From positions 1 through 25,086 of the forward strand of contig JBIJBY010000008.1 in the NCBI GenBank assembly GCA_044344975.1: a stretch of 25,086 nt of DNA, given 5' to 3'. The position numbers and the translations under genes are program-made. Shown piece by piece: positions 7,258-13,551 of the stretch (the stretch's first letter is position 1; the number at the start of each line of letters is the position of its first letter). The notes beneath the pieces were generated by a model, which had not been told where the DNA came from, did no database searches, and saw only the letters and a program-made list of their open reading frames with translations. This DNA is from IMCC26077 sp044344975. Lineage in GTDB: Bacteria > Actinomycetota > Actinomycetes > Nanopelagicales > Nanopelagicaceae.

Positions 7258-8025
7258 TTACTCTTCCTTCATTCCTTCTGCAGCAGACTTCATTCGAGCG
7301 ATCTTGTAGATCGTTAGTCCGAAGACGCACTTAGCCAAGACATCCGCAACGGTGTAGCCAGTCTGGCGCCATACGAATGCATCAGTTGTTCCGATATCGA
7401 AGAGTGGGAACATGTAGGAGATTGGGTATACGCCCCATGTACCAATGAGGAGTAAACGTAGACGACCTACTGTTGCTGCAACCCCTGCTGGCTGACGCTC
7501 TAGTGATGCGCCAAGCTCGCGGAAGAGTACATAGAGGATGTAGAGGAATGGGATTGTTGAAAGTACGCCCCATAGGATCTTGGTGTTGTTGTCCATGGAG
7601 ATTTCTCCTGGGTAACCAAGACCAATCATCAATGCAGATGCAATGACGAGACGGGTTGTTAGTGAGGAAGCAACTTCCTTTGCAAGCGCCAATACAGCGA
7701 TTGCTTCAACAAGAAGTAGTGGCACAGTAAGAATCCAGTCCACATAACGGTAGCCCTCATTGAAGGCATTGTTTGCACCGCGGACGGTGATGCTGTATCC
7801 GTCGCCTGCAGCTTCGTGGAATGAATTGAAAATTCTCCAGTAGTGGTAACCAGCAATGAAGGTAACCATTGAAGAGAGGACGAGCGCTTTGCGGTACTTC
7901 GGTAGCACACGTGGTTGTGAAACCAATGTGTACACGGTGCATGCGATCATGCTGATAAGGCCAAAGGAGAGGACGTTATAAATCCAGTTGTATTGGCCTT
8001 CGGTTAATGCGACAGCATTTGACAT
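7258..8025 (-). CDS. Actinorhodopsin, light-driven proton pump
   Basis: Seven-helix retinal protein (255 aa). Helix C carries R-Y-V-D-W-I-L-T-V-P-L-L-L-V-E, giving the D96 / T100 / E107 set of outward proton pumps (proton acceptor D96, donor E107). L104 is at the spectral-tuning site and predicts green absorption. The retinal Schiff-base lysine is K232 in V-L-A-K-C-V-F-G. H61 in A-G-Y-H-Y-W-R matches the histidine that pairs with the acceptor aspartate in proteorhodopsin and xanthorhodopsin. G153 (L-W-G-V-L-S-T-I-P-F) aligns by eye with the glycine that opens the antenna-carotenoid window in xanthorhodopsin. The gene is on the opposite strand to its neighbours, with its own leader and terminator. 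No retinal-synthesis gene is in the window. Confidence 0.96.
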   Translation of the reverse strand: MSNAVALTEGQYNWIYNVLSFGLISMIACTVYTLVSQPRVLPKYRKALVLSSMVTFIAGYHYWRIFNSFHEAAGDGYSITVRGANNAFNEGYRYVDWILTVPLLLVEAIAVLALAKEVASSLTTRLVIASALMIGLGYPGEISMDNNTKILWGVLSTIPFLYILYVLFRELGASLERQPAGVAATVGRLRLLLIGTWGVYPISYMFPLFDIGTTDAFVWRQTGYTVADVLAKCVFGLTIYKIARMKSAAEGMKEE

Positions 8026-8110
8026 AGAGTGAATGCCTTCCGTTGATGGATACCTGTGGGCTCTTTTGCCCCCAGGAAGCTCCCACGAAGTCAGGCCCCG
8101 ATATCAACGG
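8026..8110 (-). promoter_or_regulatory. Structured 5' leader of the actinorhodopsin mRNA (candidate cis-regulatory RNA)
   Basis: On the minus strand an outer 8-bp helix (8103-8110 with 8040-8047) encloses a hairpin of 8 paired bases out of 9 (8068-8076 with 8053-8061, A-rich 6-nt loop). A further 5-bp pairing (8082-8086 with 8056-8060) competes with the inner hairpin. The ribosome-binding site GGAAGG (complement of 8036-8041) lies 10 nt before the ATG, and its first two bases belong to the outer helix. Folding could therefore mask the site. The motif TGCCTTCC occurs at both ends (8034-8041 and 8113-8120). I do not recognise the structure as a named riboswitch. Confidence 0.45.
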
Positions 8111-8209
8111 TCTGCCTTCCTGAGAAACTTATTAAGCACAAGGGTGAGGCCTGAGAGAGCCAATCGCAACCTCTATCGCCCAATTTAAGTAAACTTTTTT
8201 AATAAATAA

Positions 8210-8223
8210 TCCGACAAATCGGA
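8210..8223. repeat. Small inverted repeat TCCGA-CAAA-TCGGA in the divergent rhodopsin/mec spacer
   Basis: A 5-bp stem with a 4-nt loop lies next to an AT-rich block (8185-8209) between two divergent genes. It could be an operator or part of the rhodopsin promoter region, but no clear rhodopsin -10/-35 pair was found. Confidence 0.3.
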
Positions 8224-8241
8224 CACGAAGCGGTCTTAGCT

Positions 8242-8268
8242 TTGACACCCAAGCGCGCCCCGTACCCT
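8242..8268 (+). promoter_or_regulatory. Promoter of mec (leaderless)
   Basis: A perfect -35 TTGACA (8242-8247) and TACCCT (8263-8268) are 15 nt apart. The mec ATG begins 6 nt after the -10, so transcription should start at or near the A of ATG. No Shine-Dalgarno sequence is present. Confidence 0.6.
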
Positions 8269-8274
8269 TGCCCC

Positions 8275-8694
8275 ATGGTTCTGCAGATCAGCCAAGCTCT
8301 CGTGGCGGCGCTCTGGGAGCACTCTGAACGGGAGCACCCCATCGAGGCGTGCGGAGTAATCGCTGGCAGCGCGAGCGACCGACGCCCTACCCGACATATC
8401 CCTATGGAGAATTCGGCCTACTCGCCGACCTTTTACGAGTTCGAGTCGAAGGCGCTCCTTGCTCTCTATCGAGAACTCGACGATCGTGATGAGCTCCCGG
8501 TCGTGATTTATCACTCGCATACCTCTACCGAGGCTTACCCCTCGCGTACTGATATTGCCTACGCGGGTGAACCTGATGCGCACTATGTACTGCTCTCTAC
8601 TCGCGAAGAGATTGCATCTAGAAGTGAATTCCGTTCATTTCGCATCGTTGCTGGTGAAGTCAGTGAAGAGCCAGTTGAAATCGTTGGCGATTAG
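8275..8694 (+). CDS. mec: JAMM/MPN metalloprotease acting on sulfur-carrier protein CysO (Mec)
   Basis: 139-aa Mov34/MPN/PAD-1 domain protein. The JAMM zinc site is complete: E24 in H-P-I-E-A-C-G-V-I-A-G, then H80-x-H82-x7-S90-x2-D93. In mycobacteria the homologue (Rv1334) releases cysteine from the CysO-cysteine adduct made by CysM. The next two genes here encode CysO and CysM, so the same role is very likely. The upstream TTG (8242) is rejected as the start because it coincides with the -35 element; ATG 8275 also gives the family N-terminus. It may also trim the C-terminal extension seen on CysO in this genome. Confidence 0.93.
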   Translation: MVLQISQALVAALWEHSEREHPIEACGVIAGSASDRRPTRHIPMENSAYSPTFYEFESKALLALYRELDDRDELPVVIYHSHTSTEAYPSRTDIAYAGEPDAHYVLLSTREEIASRSEFRSFRIVAGEVSEEPVEIVGD

Positions 8695-8720
8695 CAGATA
8701 AGAACTCTCTGCGCGATAAT
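8691..8720 (+). promoter_or_regulatory. Promoter of cysO
   Basis: TTAGCA (8691-8696), an 18-nt spacer and GATAAT (8715-8720) lie across the end of mec. The -10 ends exactly 6 nt before ATG 8727. This supports a leaderless cysO transcript and that ATG as the start rather than ATG 8721. Confidence 0.55.
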
Positions 8721-8726
8721 ATGAAG

Positions 8727-9038
8727 ATGAGCGCTCATAGCAGTAACGGTATTGAAGTCCGAATCCCAACGATTTTGCGTCCATTTACGGCGGGCGCGAA
8801 AACGGTAATTGCCCATGGCGCGACCTTGCGAGATTTGATTGCCGATCTTGGAAAGCAATATAACGGTCTCGATGAGCGATTGATTGAAAATGGCGCGTTA
8901 CTTCGATTCATCAATGTTTATGTCAATGATGAAGATGTCCGATTTATTGGTGGACTTGATCTCGCACTGAGCGCTGGCGATAGCGTGACAATTCTTCCCG
9001 CCGTTGCAGGTGGTGCGGACCACAGTGGCGCGATTTAA
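8727..9038 (+). CDS. cysO: Ubiquitin-like sulfur-carrier protein CysO (MoaD/ThiS family)
   Basis: 103-aa beta-grasp sulfur carrier. The signature V-R-I-P-T-I-L-R-P-F and F-I-N-V-Y-V-N-D-E-D-V-R-F-x-G-G-L-D, then S-V-T-I-L-P-A-V-A-G-G, match mycobacterial CysO (Rv1335). The thiocarboxylate on the terminal glycine donates sulfur to CysM-bound aminoacrylate. Unlike the mycobacterial protein, which ends at the diglycine, this one continues seven residues (A-D-H-S-G-A-I). The extension should have to be removed before activation. Two starts are possible (8721 or 8727), differing by two residues. The 3' end overlaps cysM by 14 nt. Confidence 0.93.
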   Translation: MSAHSSNGIEVRIPTILRPFTAGAKTVIAHGATLRDLIADLGKQYNGLDERLIENGALLRFINVYVNDEDVRFIGGLDLALSAGDSVTILPAVAGGADHSGAI

Positions 9039-9975
9039 CTCGCTCGTTGAATCTGTTGGACGTACCCCGTTAATCGGATTACCAAAACTTTCACCAGCGC
9101 CAAACGTTCGTCTGTGGGCGAAGATGGAAGACCGAAATCCGACAGGATCGGTTAAAGATCGCGCTGCGCTTTACATGATTGAAAAAGCTGAAGCCGAAGG
9201 TCTCTTAAAACCTGGTGCAACAATTCTGGAACCCACTTCAGGCAATACCGGAATTTCACTCGCAATGATTGCCAAACTTCGTGGTTATCAAATGATTTGT
9301 GTCATGCCAGAGAACACCTCCGCAGAACGCCGTCAATTGTTGGAAATGTGGGGAGCGAAAATTATTTCGTCACCCGCAGCTGGCGGTTCAAATGAGGCAG
9401 TTCGAGTGGCGAAAGAGTTAGCGAGGGAGAACCCCAACTGGGTCTTCCTCTATCAATATGGAAATCCGGCAAATGCGGATGCACATTTTCATGGCACCGG
9501 GCCCGAACTTTTAGAAGATCTGCCGACAATTACACATTTCATAGCAGGACTTGGCACGACCGGAACGTTGATGGGGACGGGGCGCTTTTTCCGCCAAAAT
9601 AAACCAGATGTAGAAATTATTGCAGCAGAACCGCGCTACGGTGAATTGGTTTACGGTTTGCGAAATATTGATGAAGGCTTTATCCCTGAGTTATTTGATC
9701 CAACACTCCTGACGCGTAGGTTTTCAGTAGGCGCCCATGATTCAGTAAAGCGAGTTCGCCAGCTCCTTGATGAAGAGGGAATATTTGCTGGGATTTCAAC
9801 TGGCGCAATTCTGCACGCTGCTATCGGAATCGGAAATGAAGTTGTGAAGAGCGGCAAGAGCGCCGACATTGCCTTCATTCTCTGCGATGCAGGATGGAAA
9901 TATCTCTCGACAGGTATTTACCACGGTGATATTTCTGAGGCGGAAGAGCGCCTAGAAGGACAACTTTGGGCTTAG
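9025..9975 (+). CDS. cysM: O-phosphoserine sulfhydrylase (CysO-dependent cysteine synthase)
   Basis: PLP enzyme, 316 aa, of the cysteine synthase family. The PLP lysine is K44 in N-P-T-G-S-V-K-D-R, and the phosphate loop T-S-G-N-T-G is at 71-76. The stretch G-L-R-N-I-D-E-G-F-I-P-E-L-F-D-P matches mycobacterial CysM around the arginine that selects O-phosphoserine. The C-terminal segment with G-D-I-S-E-A-E-E-R-L-E-G-Q-L-W-A fits the mobile tail of that enzyme. The GTG at 9025 gives the family N-terminus M-A-R-F-N-S-L; a TTG at 9004 is the alternative. With mec and cysO this makes cysteine independently of free sulfide. Confidence 0.94.
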   Translation: MARFNSLVESVGRTPLIGLPKLSPAPNVRLWAKMEDRNPTGSVKDRAALYMIEKAEAEGLLKPGATILEPTSGNTGISLAMIAKLRGYQMICVMPENTSAERRQLLEMWGAKIISSPAAGGSNEAVRVAKELARENPNWVFLYQYGNPANADAHFHGTGPELLEDLPTITHFIAGLGTTGTLMGTGRFFRQNKPDVEIIAAEPRYGELVYGLRNIDEGFIPELFDPTLLTRRFSVGAHDSVKRVRQLLDEEGIFAGISTGAILHAAIGIGNEVVKSGKSADIAFILCDAGWKYLSTGIYHGDISEAEERLEGQLWA

Positions 9976-9978
9976 GCT
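9973..9978 (+). promoter_or_regulatory. Predicted -10 element for leaderless murI
   Basis: TAGGCT overlaps the cysM stop codon and ends 6 nt before the murI ATG. No clear -35 is seen and no Shine-Dalgarno sequence is present in the 9-nt gap. Confidence 0.35.
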
Positions 9979-9984
9979 CTTCCT

Positions 9985-10800
9985 ATGAGTTCGCTGACTG
10001 GTGATCCGAACGCCCCGATTGGTGTTTTTGACTCTGGTGTCGGCGGCCTGACAGTTGCACGGGCAATTCTCGATCAACTTCCTAACGAACCAATCTTGTA
10101 TGTCGGCGATACCGCCCGTGGCCCTTATGGACCACGCCCATTAGCAGAGGTCCGGTCTTTCGCCTTGGAAATCATGGATAACTTGGTAGCGCAAGGTGTG
10201 AAAGCAATCGTGATTGCATGTAACACTGCAAGCGCAGCAATGCTTCGAGATGCTCGAGAGCGCTACACCATCCCAGTCATTGAAGTGATTCAACCAGCAG
10301 TTAGGCGCGCGGTCGCAGCAACTCGCAATGGCAAGGTGGGTGTCATTGGCACACAAACCACGATTGATTCTCGCGCATATGTTGATGCTTTTGCCGCCGC
10401 ACCACATTTGCAGATTACCTCAGTGCCCTGTCCACTCTTTGTCTCTTATGTCGAGCGTGGTGAAACTTCTGGTCAAGAGATTCTCAAAATCGCTCAAGGA
10501 TATTTGAAGCCCATTATTGAAGCAGAAGTCGATACGTTAGTCCTTGGTTGCACTCACTATCCGCTTCTCACAGGAATTATCTCTTATGTCGTCGGAGAAA
10601 AAGTCACTCTTGTTTCGAGCGCTGAGGAAACAGCTAAAGATCTCTATCGCACTCTTGCTGATGCAGGGCTCGAACGAACTGATCACGCGACGCCGCCGAC
10701 GCATCGATTTCTTGCTACTGGCGATACTCGCACTTTTTCTGCGCTTGCGCGACGTTTTCTTGGCCCAGAAGTTCGATCAGTCGATACGCTTACATTATGA
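9985..10800 (+). CDS. murI: Glutamate racemase
   Basis: Cytoplasmic enzyme that makes D-glutamate for peptidoglycan. It is 271 aa, the normal length. G-V-F-D-S-G-V-G-G-L-T is at 13-23. The two catalytic cysteines are C79 (I-A-C-N-T-A-S-A) and C189 (L-G-C-T-H-Y-P-L-L). Y-V-G-D-T-A-R-G-P-Y-G is also conserved. It sits 9 nt after cysM, and its stop overlaps the rph start by 4 nt (ATGA). The same neighbourhood holds in mycobacteria (murI between cysM and rphA), though two genes found there (the rhomboid and the metallo-beta-lactamase-fold gene) are absent. Confidence 0.97.
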   Translation: MSSLTGDPNAPIGVFDSGVGGLTVARAILDQLPNEPILYVGDTARGPYGPRPLAEVRSFALEIMDNLVAQGVKAIVIACNTASAAMLRDARERYTIPVIEVIQPAVRRAVAATRNGKVGVIGTQTTIDSRAYVDAFAAAPHLQITSVPCPLFVSYVERGETSGQEILKIAQGYLKPIIEAEVDTLVLGCTHYPLLTGIISYVVGEKVTLVSSAEETAKDLYRTLADAGLERTDHATPPTHRFLATGDTRTFSALARRFLGPEVRSVDTLTL

Positions 10801-11522
10801 GCACTTCTTCACGAATCGACAGTAGAACTAGTAATCAACTACGCGAGGTTCGCTTTACTCGAAATTGGTCAGAACATCCCGAAGGTTCTGTTCTCGTTGA
10901 GTTCGGCGCGACCCGAGTTCTCTGCACAGCATCTTTTACCGAGGGAGTGCCGCGATGGATGCAAGGACAAGGCAAGGGTTGGGTGACTGCTGAATACTCA
11001 ATGCTGCCGCGCGCTACGCATACCCGCTCTGACCGTGAGAGCGTTAAGGGAAAACTTGGAGGCAGAACCCAAGAAATCTCCCGGTTAATCGGGCGTTCCC
11101 TCCGATCAGTTATAGATATGTCAGCTTTAGGTGAGAACACCATCATTCTTGATTGTGATGTGCTGCAGGCAGACGGTGGGACGCGAACTGCAGCAATAAC
11201 TGGTGCTTACGTCGCGCTTTCTGATGCAATCACCTGGGCAATGGCAAAAAATATTATGAGTAAATCTCCTATCACTGACTCCATCTCAGCAATCTCGGTG
11301 GGAATAATCGATGGACAACCGATGCTTGATCTCTGTTACGAGGAGGATGTGCGCGCTGAGACAGATATGAATGTTGTATGCACCGGTTCGGGGAAATTCG
11401 TGGAAGTTCAGGGAACAGCAGAGCGCGACCCATTTGATCGCGCACTTTTAGATAGCCTATTGGATTTAGCTCTGCATGGTTGTGGTCAATTGGCAACGCT
11501 TCAGAAAAAAGCTTTAACCTAA
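10797..11522 (+). CDS. rph: Ribonuclease PH
   Basis: Phosphorolytic 3'-5' exoribonuclease that trims tRNA 3' ends; forms a hexameric ring. It is 241 aa, full length. Conserved segments are R-F-T-R-N-W-S-E-H-P-E-G-S-V-L, V-L-C-T-A-S, the Y-S-M-L-P-R-A-T-H-T-R-S-D-R-E motif, R-T-Q-E-I-S-R-L-I-G-R-S-L-R and D-C-D-V-L-Q-A-D-G-G-T-R-T-A-A-I-T-G. The phosphate-site arginines are therefore present. Its ATG overlaps the murI stop (ATGA), so translation is coupled; rdgB follows after 11 nt. Confidence 0.97.
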   Translation: MSTSSRIDSRTSNQLREVRFTRNWSEHPEGSVLVEFGATRVLCTASFTEGVPRWMQGQGKGWVTAEYSMLPRATHTRSDRESVKGKLGGRTQEISRLIGRSLRSVIDMSALGENTIILDCDVLQADGGTRTAAITGAYVALSDAITWAMAKNIMSKSPITDSISAISVGIIDGQPMLDLCYEEDVRAETDMNVVCTGSGKFVEVQGTAERDPFDRALLDSLLDLALHGCGQLATLQKKALT

Positions 11523-11533
11523 ATGGAGCGCAA

Positions 11534-12136
11534 GTGGAGATAGTTCTCGCCACTCGAAATAAAGGAAAGATAAGAGAGCTTGAGCGTATCTTTGCAATCA
11601 CCTTACCTAATGTGCAGTTACTGGGTACAGATGCCTTTCCAGAACTCTCTGATGTAGCAGAAACAGAAGATACTTTCGAAGGTAATGCGCTGTTGAAAGC
11701 TAGAGCTGTCTCACGTTTCACCAATTTGCCGGCTATTGCTGATGACAGTGGATTATCAGTTGATTATCTCGGAGGAGAGCCCGGAATTTTTTCTGCGCGC
11801 TATAGCGGGGTACACGGTGATGATCGGGGAAACTTAGAAAAAGTTTTGAATGAAATGGTTGGAGTCGTTAATCGAAGAGCGCAATTTGTTTGTGCAGCAG
11901 CATTTGTTGCACCAGGAGGATATGAGAGAGTTCTTCGAGCTGAAATGGTGGGAGATTTAATCGAAGCTCCTCGCGGTGAGAAAGGTTTTGGTTACGATCC
12001 AATTTTCATACCTATTGGGTTTAGTCAGACTACTGGTGAAATGTCTCCAGAACTCAAAGATTCAATTAGCCATCGAGGTAAAGCGATGCGAGCGCTAGCA
12101 GAAGAAATCTCCCAGGAAAGAGATAAATGGGCCTAG
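11534..12136 (+). CDS. rdgB: XTP/dITP pyrophosphatase (non-canonical purine NTP clean-up)
   Basis: Ham1/RdgB family enzyme (200 aa) that hydrolyses dITP/XTP and keeps deaminated purines out of DNA and RNA. Key motifs are L-A-T-R-N-K-G-K-I-R-E-L at the N-terminus, A-D-D-S-G-L-S-V-D-Y-L-G-G-E-P-G, G-F-G-Y-D-P-I-F-I-P and S-H-R-G-K-A-M-R-A-L. I chose GTG 11534, which begins the family sequence V/M-E-I-V-L-A-T and has GGAG (11525-11528) 5 nt upstream. A longer reading frame from 11480 would overlap rph. The stop shares a CTAG with the stop of the convergent MFS gene. Confidence 0.95.
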   Translation: MEIVLATRNKGKIRELERIFAITLPNVQLLGTDAFPELSDVAETEDTFEGNALLKARAVSRFTNLPAIADDSGLSVDYLGGEPGIFSARYSGVHGDDRGNLEKVLNEMVGVVNRRAQFVCAAAFVAPGGYERVLRAEMVGDLIEAPRGEKGFGYDPIFIPIGFSQTTGEMSPELKDSISHRGKAMRALAEEISQERDKWA

Positions 12137-13353
12137 CGGTCTTGCTGAAGTCGCTCGAACTTTCGCACTTCTGGGAATAGGAGTGAAAAGAGAATGGCGA
12201 GCACGACAAGTATTGCCGCTCCGTTGAGCGTCGTTTCTACGCCGAATTTTGCCGCTAATGGACCGGCAAGCGCTAGGCCAACGGGACGAAAGAGCATGAC
12301 GATTACCCCGTCATAGGCTGCCACTCGCGAGAGAGCTTCTCGCGGAATTCTGGTCTGTAAGGCGGTATCCCAAATTGTTTTCCATAGATCAAAGACAACC
12401 CCCCAAAGAAAAGCAGCAATGATGATGATCCAAAGCGGCTGAGGTTTTGCGATGGTCCAGATGTAAATCGCAAGGAAAACAGTGAGGCACATCATGGTAA
12501 GCATCGGATATTTAGGATGAAATCTCATGGCAATAAGAGAACCAACAATCAAACCAACTGATACCGCAGTTAGCACCATGGACCAAGATTTCGCACCATC
12601 AAATTTCTCACGAGCAACTAGCGGACCAAGCACATTTTCACCTGCTGCCCAAGACATCACAATGAAGGCAAAGCAGATATCAATTACGACAAGCCAACGA
12701 AATGAGGTGAATACGCGCCATCCCTCTTTTAAATCATCAATCACGCTATTTTCGACAACCTCCATGGGTGGTGTGACATGTTTGAATGTGTAGACCACAA
12801 TCCCCGCGACGAAGAAGGTTGCAGCATCAACGGCGAGCGCTGTTGTACTTCCAAGTGCGCTGACCAAGATTCCACCAAGGGCGGCACCAATTATTAAAGC
12901 GGTGTTGGAGAACATATTGTTTAGCGCATTAGCTTTTTGTAGCGCTTGTTGGGGAAGCAACGCGGGAAGTACACCATTAAATGCTGGCCACCAAATCCCA
13001 AGAAGTAAGCCGCATCCAACATTTACTACGACAAAGACCCAGAACGGAACGTTGCCTCGTGCAAAAAATGAAACCTGAAAGAAGAGCAGTAGCGCAGTTA
13101 GTACATCTCCATAGGCAATCCACTTAGCTCTGCCGTAACGATCTGCGATTACTCCACCAAAGGGAAACATAATAAGTAGTGCAACAGTGTTGATTCCAAG
13201 AATTGTCCCGAGAAGTGTCGCGTTGCCATTTGGAAGATCAAGCACGGCGAATGCAAGCGCCACTGGTGCCATTCCATTTCCAACATTGGAAACGAATCGG
13301 GCGAAGTAAAATCGACCTACATATTTCTCTTGTACAAGATCGCGTAACTTCAC
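12133..13353 (-). CDS. Major facilitator superfamily transporter
   Basis: 406-aa membrane protein with about 12 hydrophobic helices. The MFS signature A loop is G-G-V-I-A-D-R-Y-G-R (66-75), between helices 2 and 3. The N-terminal V-x-x-V-G-N-G-M-A-P-V-A-L-A-F and the long central loop (V-I-D-D-L-K-E-G-W-R-V-F) resemble the EntS/MFS_3 group of exporters. Substrate cannot be inferred. The start is GTG (13351-13353), with GGAG 8 nt upstream. The gene is convergent with rdgB, overlapping by 4 nt, and lies downstream of tRNA-Leu on the same strand. Compared with the mycobacterial order it is an addition between two conserved blocks. Confidence 0.9.
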   Translation of the reverse strand: MKLRDLVQEKYVGRFYFARFVSNVGNGMAPVALAFAVLDLPNGNATLLGTILGINTVALLIMFPFGGVIADRYGRAKWIAYGDVLTALLLFFQVSFFARGNVPFWVFVVVNVGCGLLLGIWWPAFNGVLPALLPQQALQKANALNNMFSNTALIIGAALGGILVSALGSTTALAVDAATFFVAGIVVYTFKHVTPPMEVVENSVIDDLKEGWRVFTSFRWLVVIDICFAFIVMSWAAGENVLGPLVAREKFDGAKSWSMVLTAVSVGLIVGSLIAMRFHPKYPMLTMMCLTVFLAIYIWTIAKPQPLWIIIIAAFLWGVVFDLWKTIWDTALQTRIPREALSRVAAYDGVIVMLFRPVGLALAGPLAAKFGVETTLNGAAILVVLAILFSLLFPEVRKFERLQQDR

Positions 13354-13369
13354 AACTTCACTCCAAAAC

Positions 13370-13405
13370 GTTGCTAGCTAGAACTGGCAACTTATAACTA
13401 GCAAC
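13370..13405 (-). terminator. GTTGC/GCAAC inverted repeats between tRNA-Leu and the MFS gene
   Basis: GTTGCTAG (13370-13377) and CTAGCAAC (13398-13405) are perfect inverted copies, with an extra GCAAC at 13387-13391. On the minus strand the stem is followed by GTTTTGG. It may end the tRNA transcript, or the three GTTGC sites may be an operator for the transporter gene. The loop is long (20 nt), so the terminator reading is tentative. Confidence 0.4.
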
Positions 13406-13420
13406 GAAATATTCGATATC

Positions 13421-13504
13421 TGGTGCGGGAGGTGGGACTTGAACCCACACGACCGAAGTCACAGGTTCCTAAGACCTGCGTGTCTGCCATTTCACCACTC
13501 CCGC
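13421..13504 (-). tRNA. tRNA-Leu (anticodon UAG)
   Basis: On the minus strand the acceptor arms GCGGGAG and CTCCCGC pair perfectly and are followed by A and an encoded CCA (13421-13423). The T arm GTGGG-TTCAAGT-CCCAC is intact. The anticodon stem CAGGT/ACCTG holds the loop CTTAGGA, so the anticodon is TAG (13469-13471 as CTA on the plus strand). A long variable arm with a TTCG loop marks a class II tRNA, as expected for leucine. It reads CUN-type leucine codons. It is transcribed leftward, divergent from argS. Confidence 0.96.
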
Positions 13505-13545
13505 GTAAGAAGGTGGCGCGTTACCTGGCTAAGGGTAAGGCCGAT

Positions 13546-13551
13546 ACCCTT
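13546..13551 (+). promoter_or_regulatory. Predicted -10 element for argS
   Basis: TACCCT directly precedes ATG 13552 and lies exactly 6 nt before GTG 13558. If argS is leaderless like mec, the GTG would be the true start and the protein two residues shorter. No Shine-Dalgarno sequence is visible for either. Confidence 0.45.

Noticed and set aside
13423..13551. Upstream extension of the argS reading frame
   Set aside because: It runs across the tRNA-Leu gene and gives residues unlike any ArgS N-terminus.
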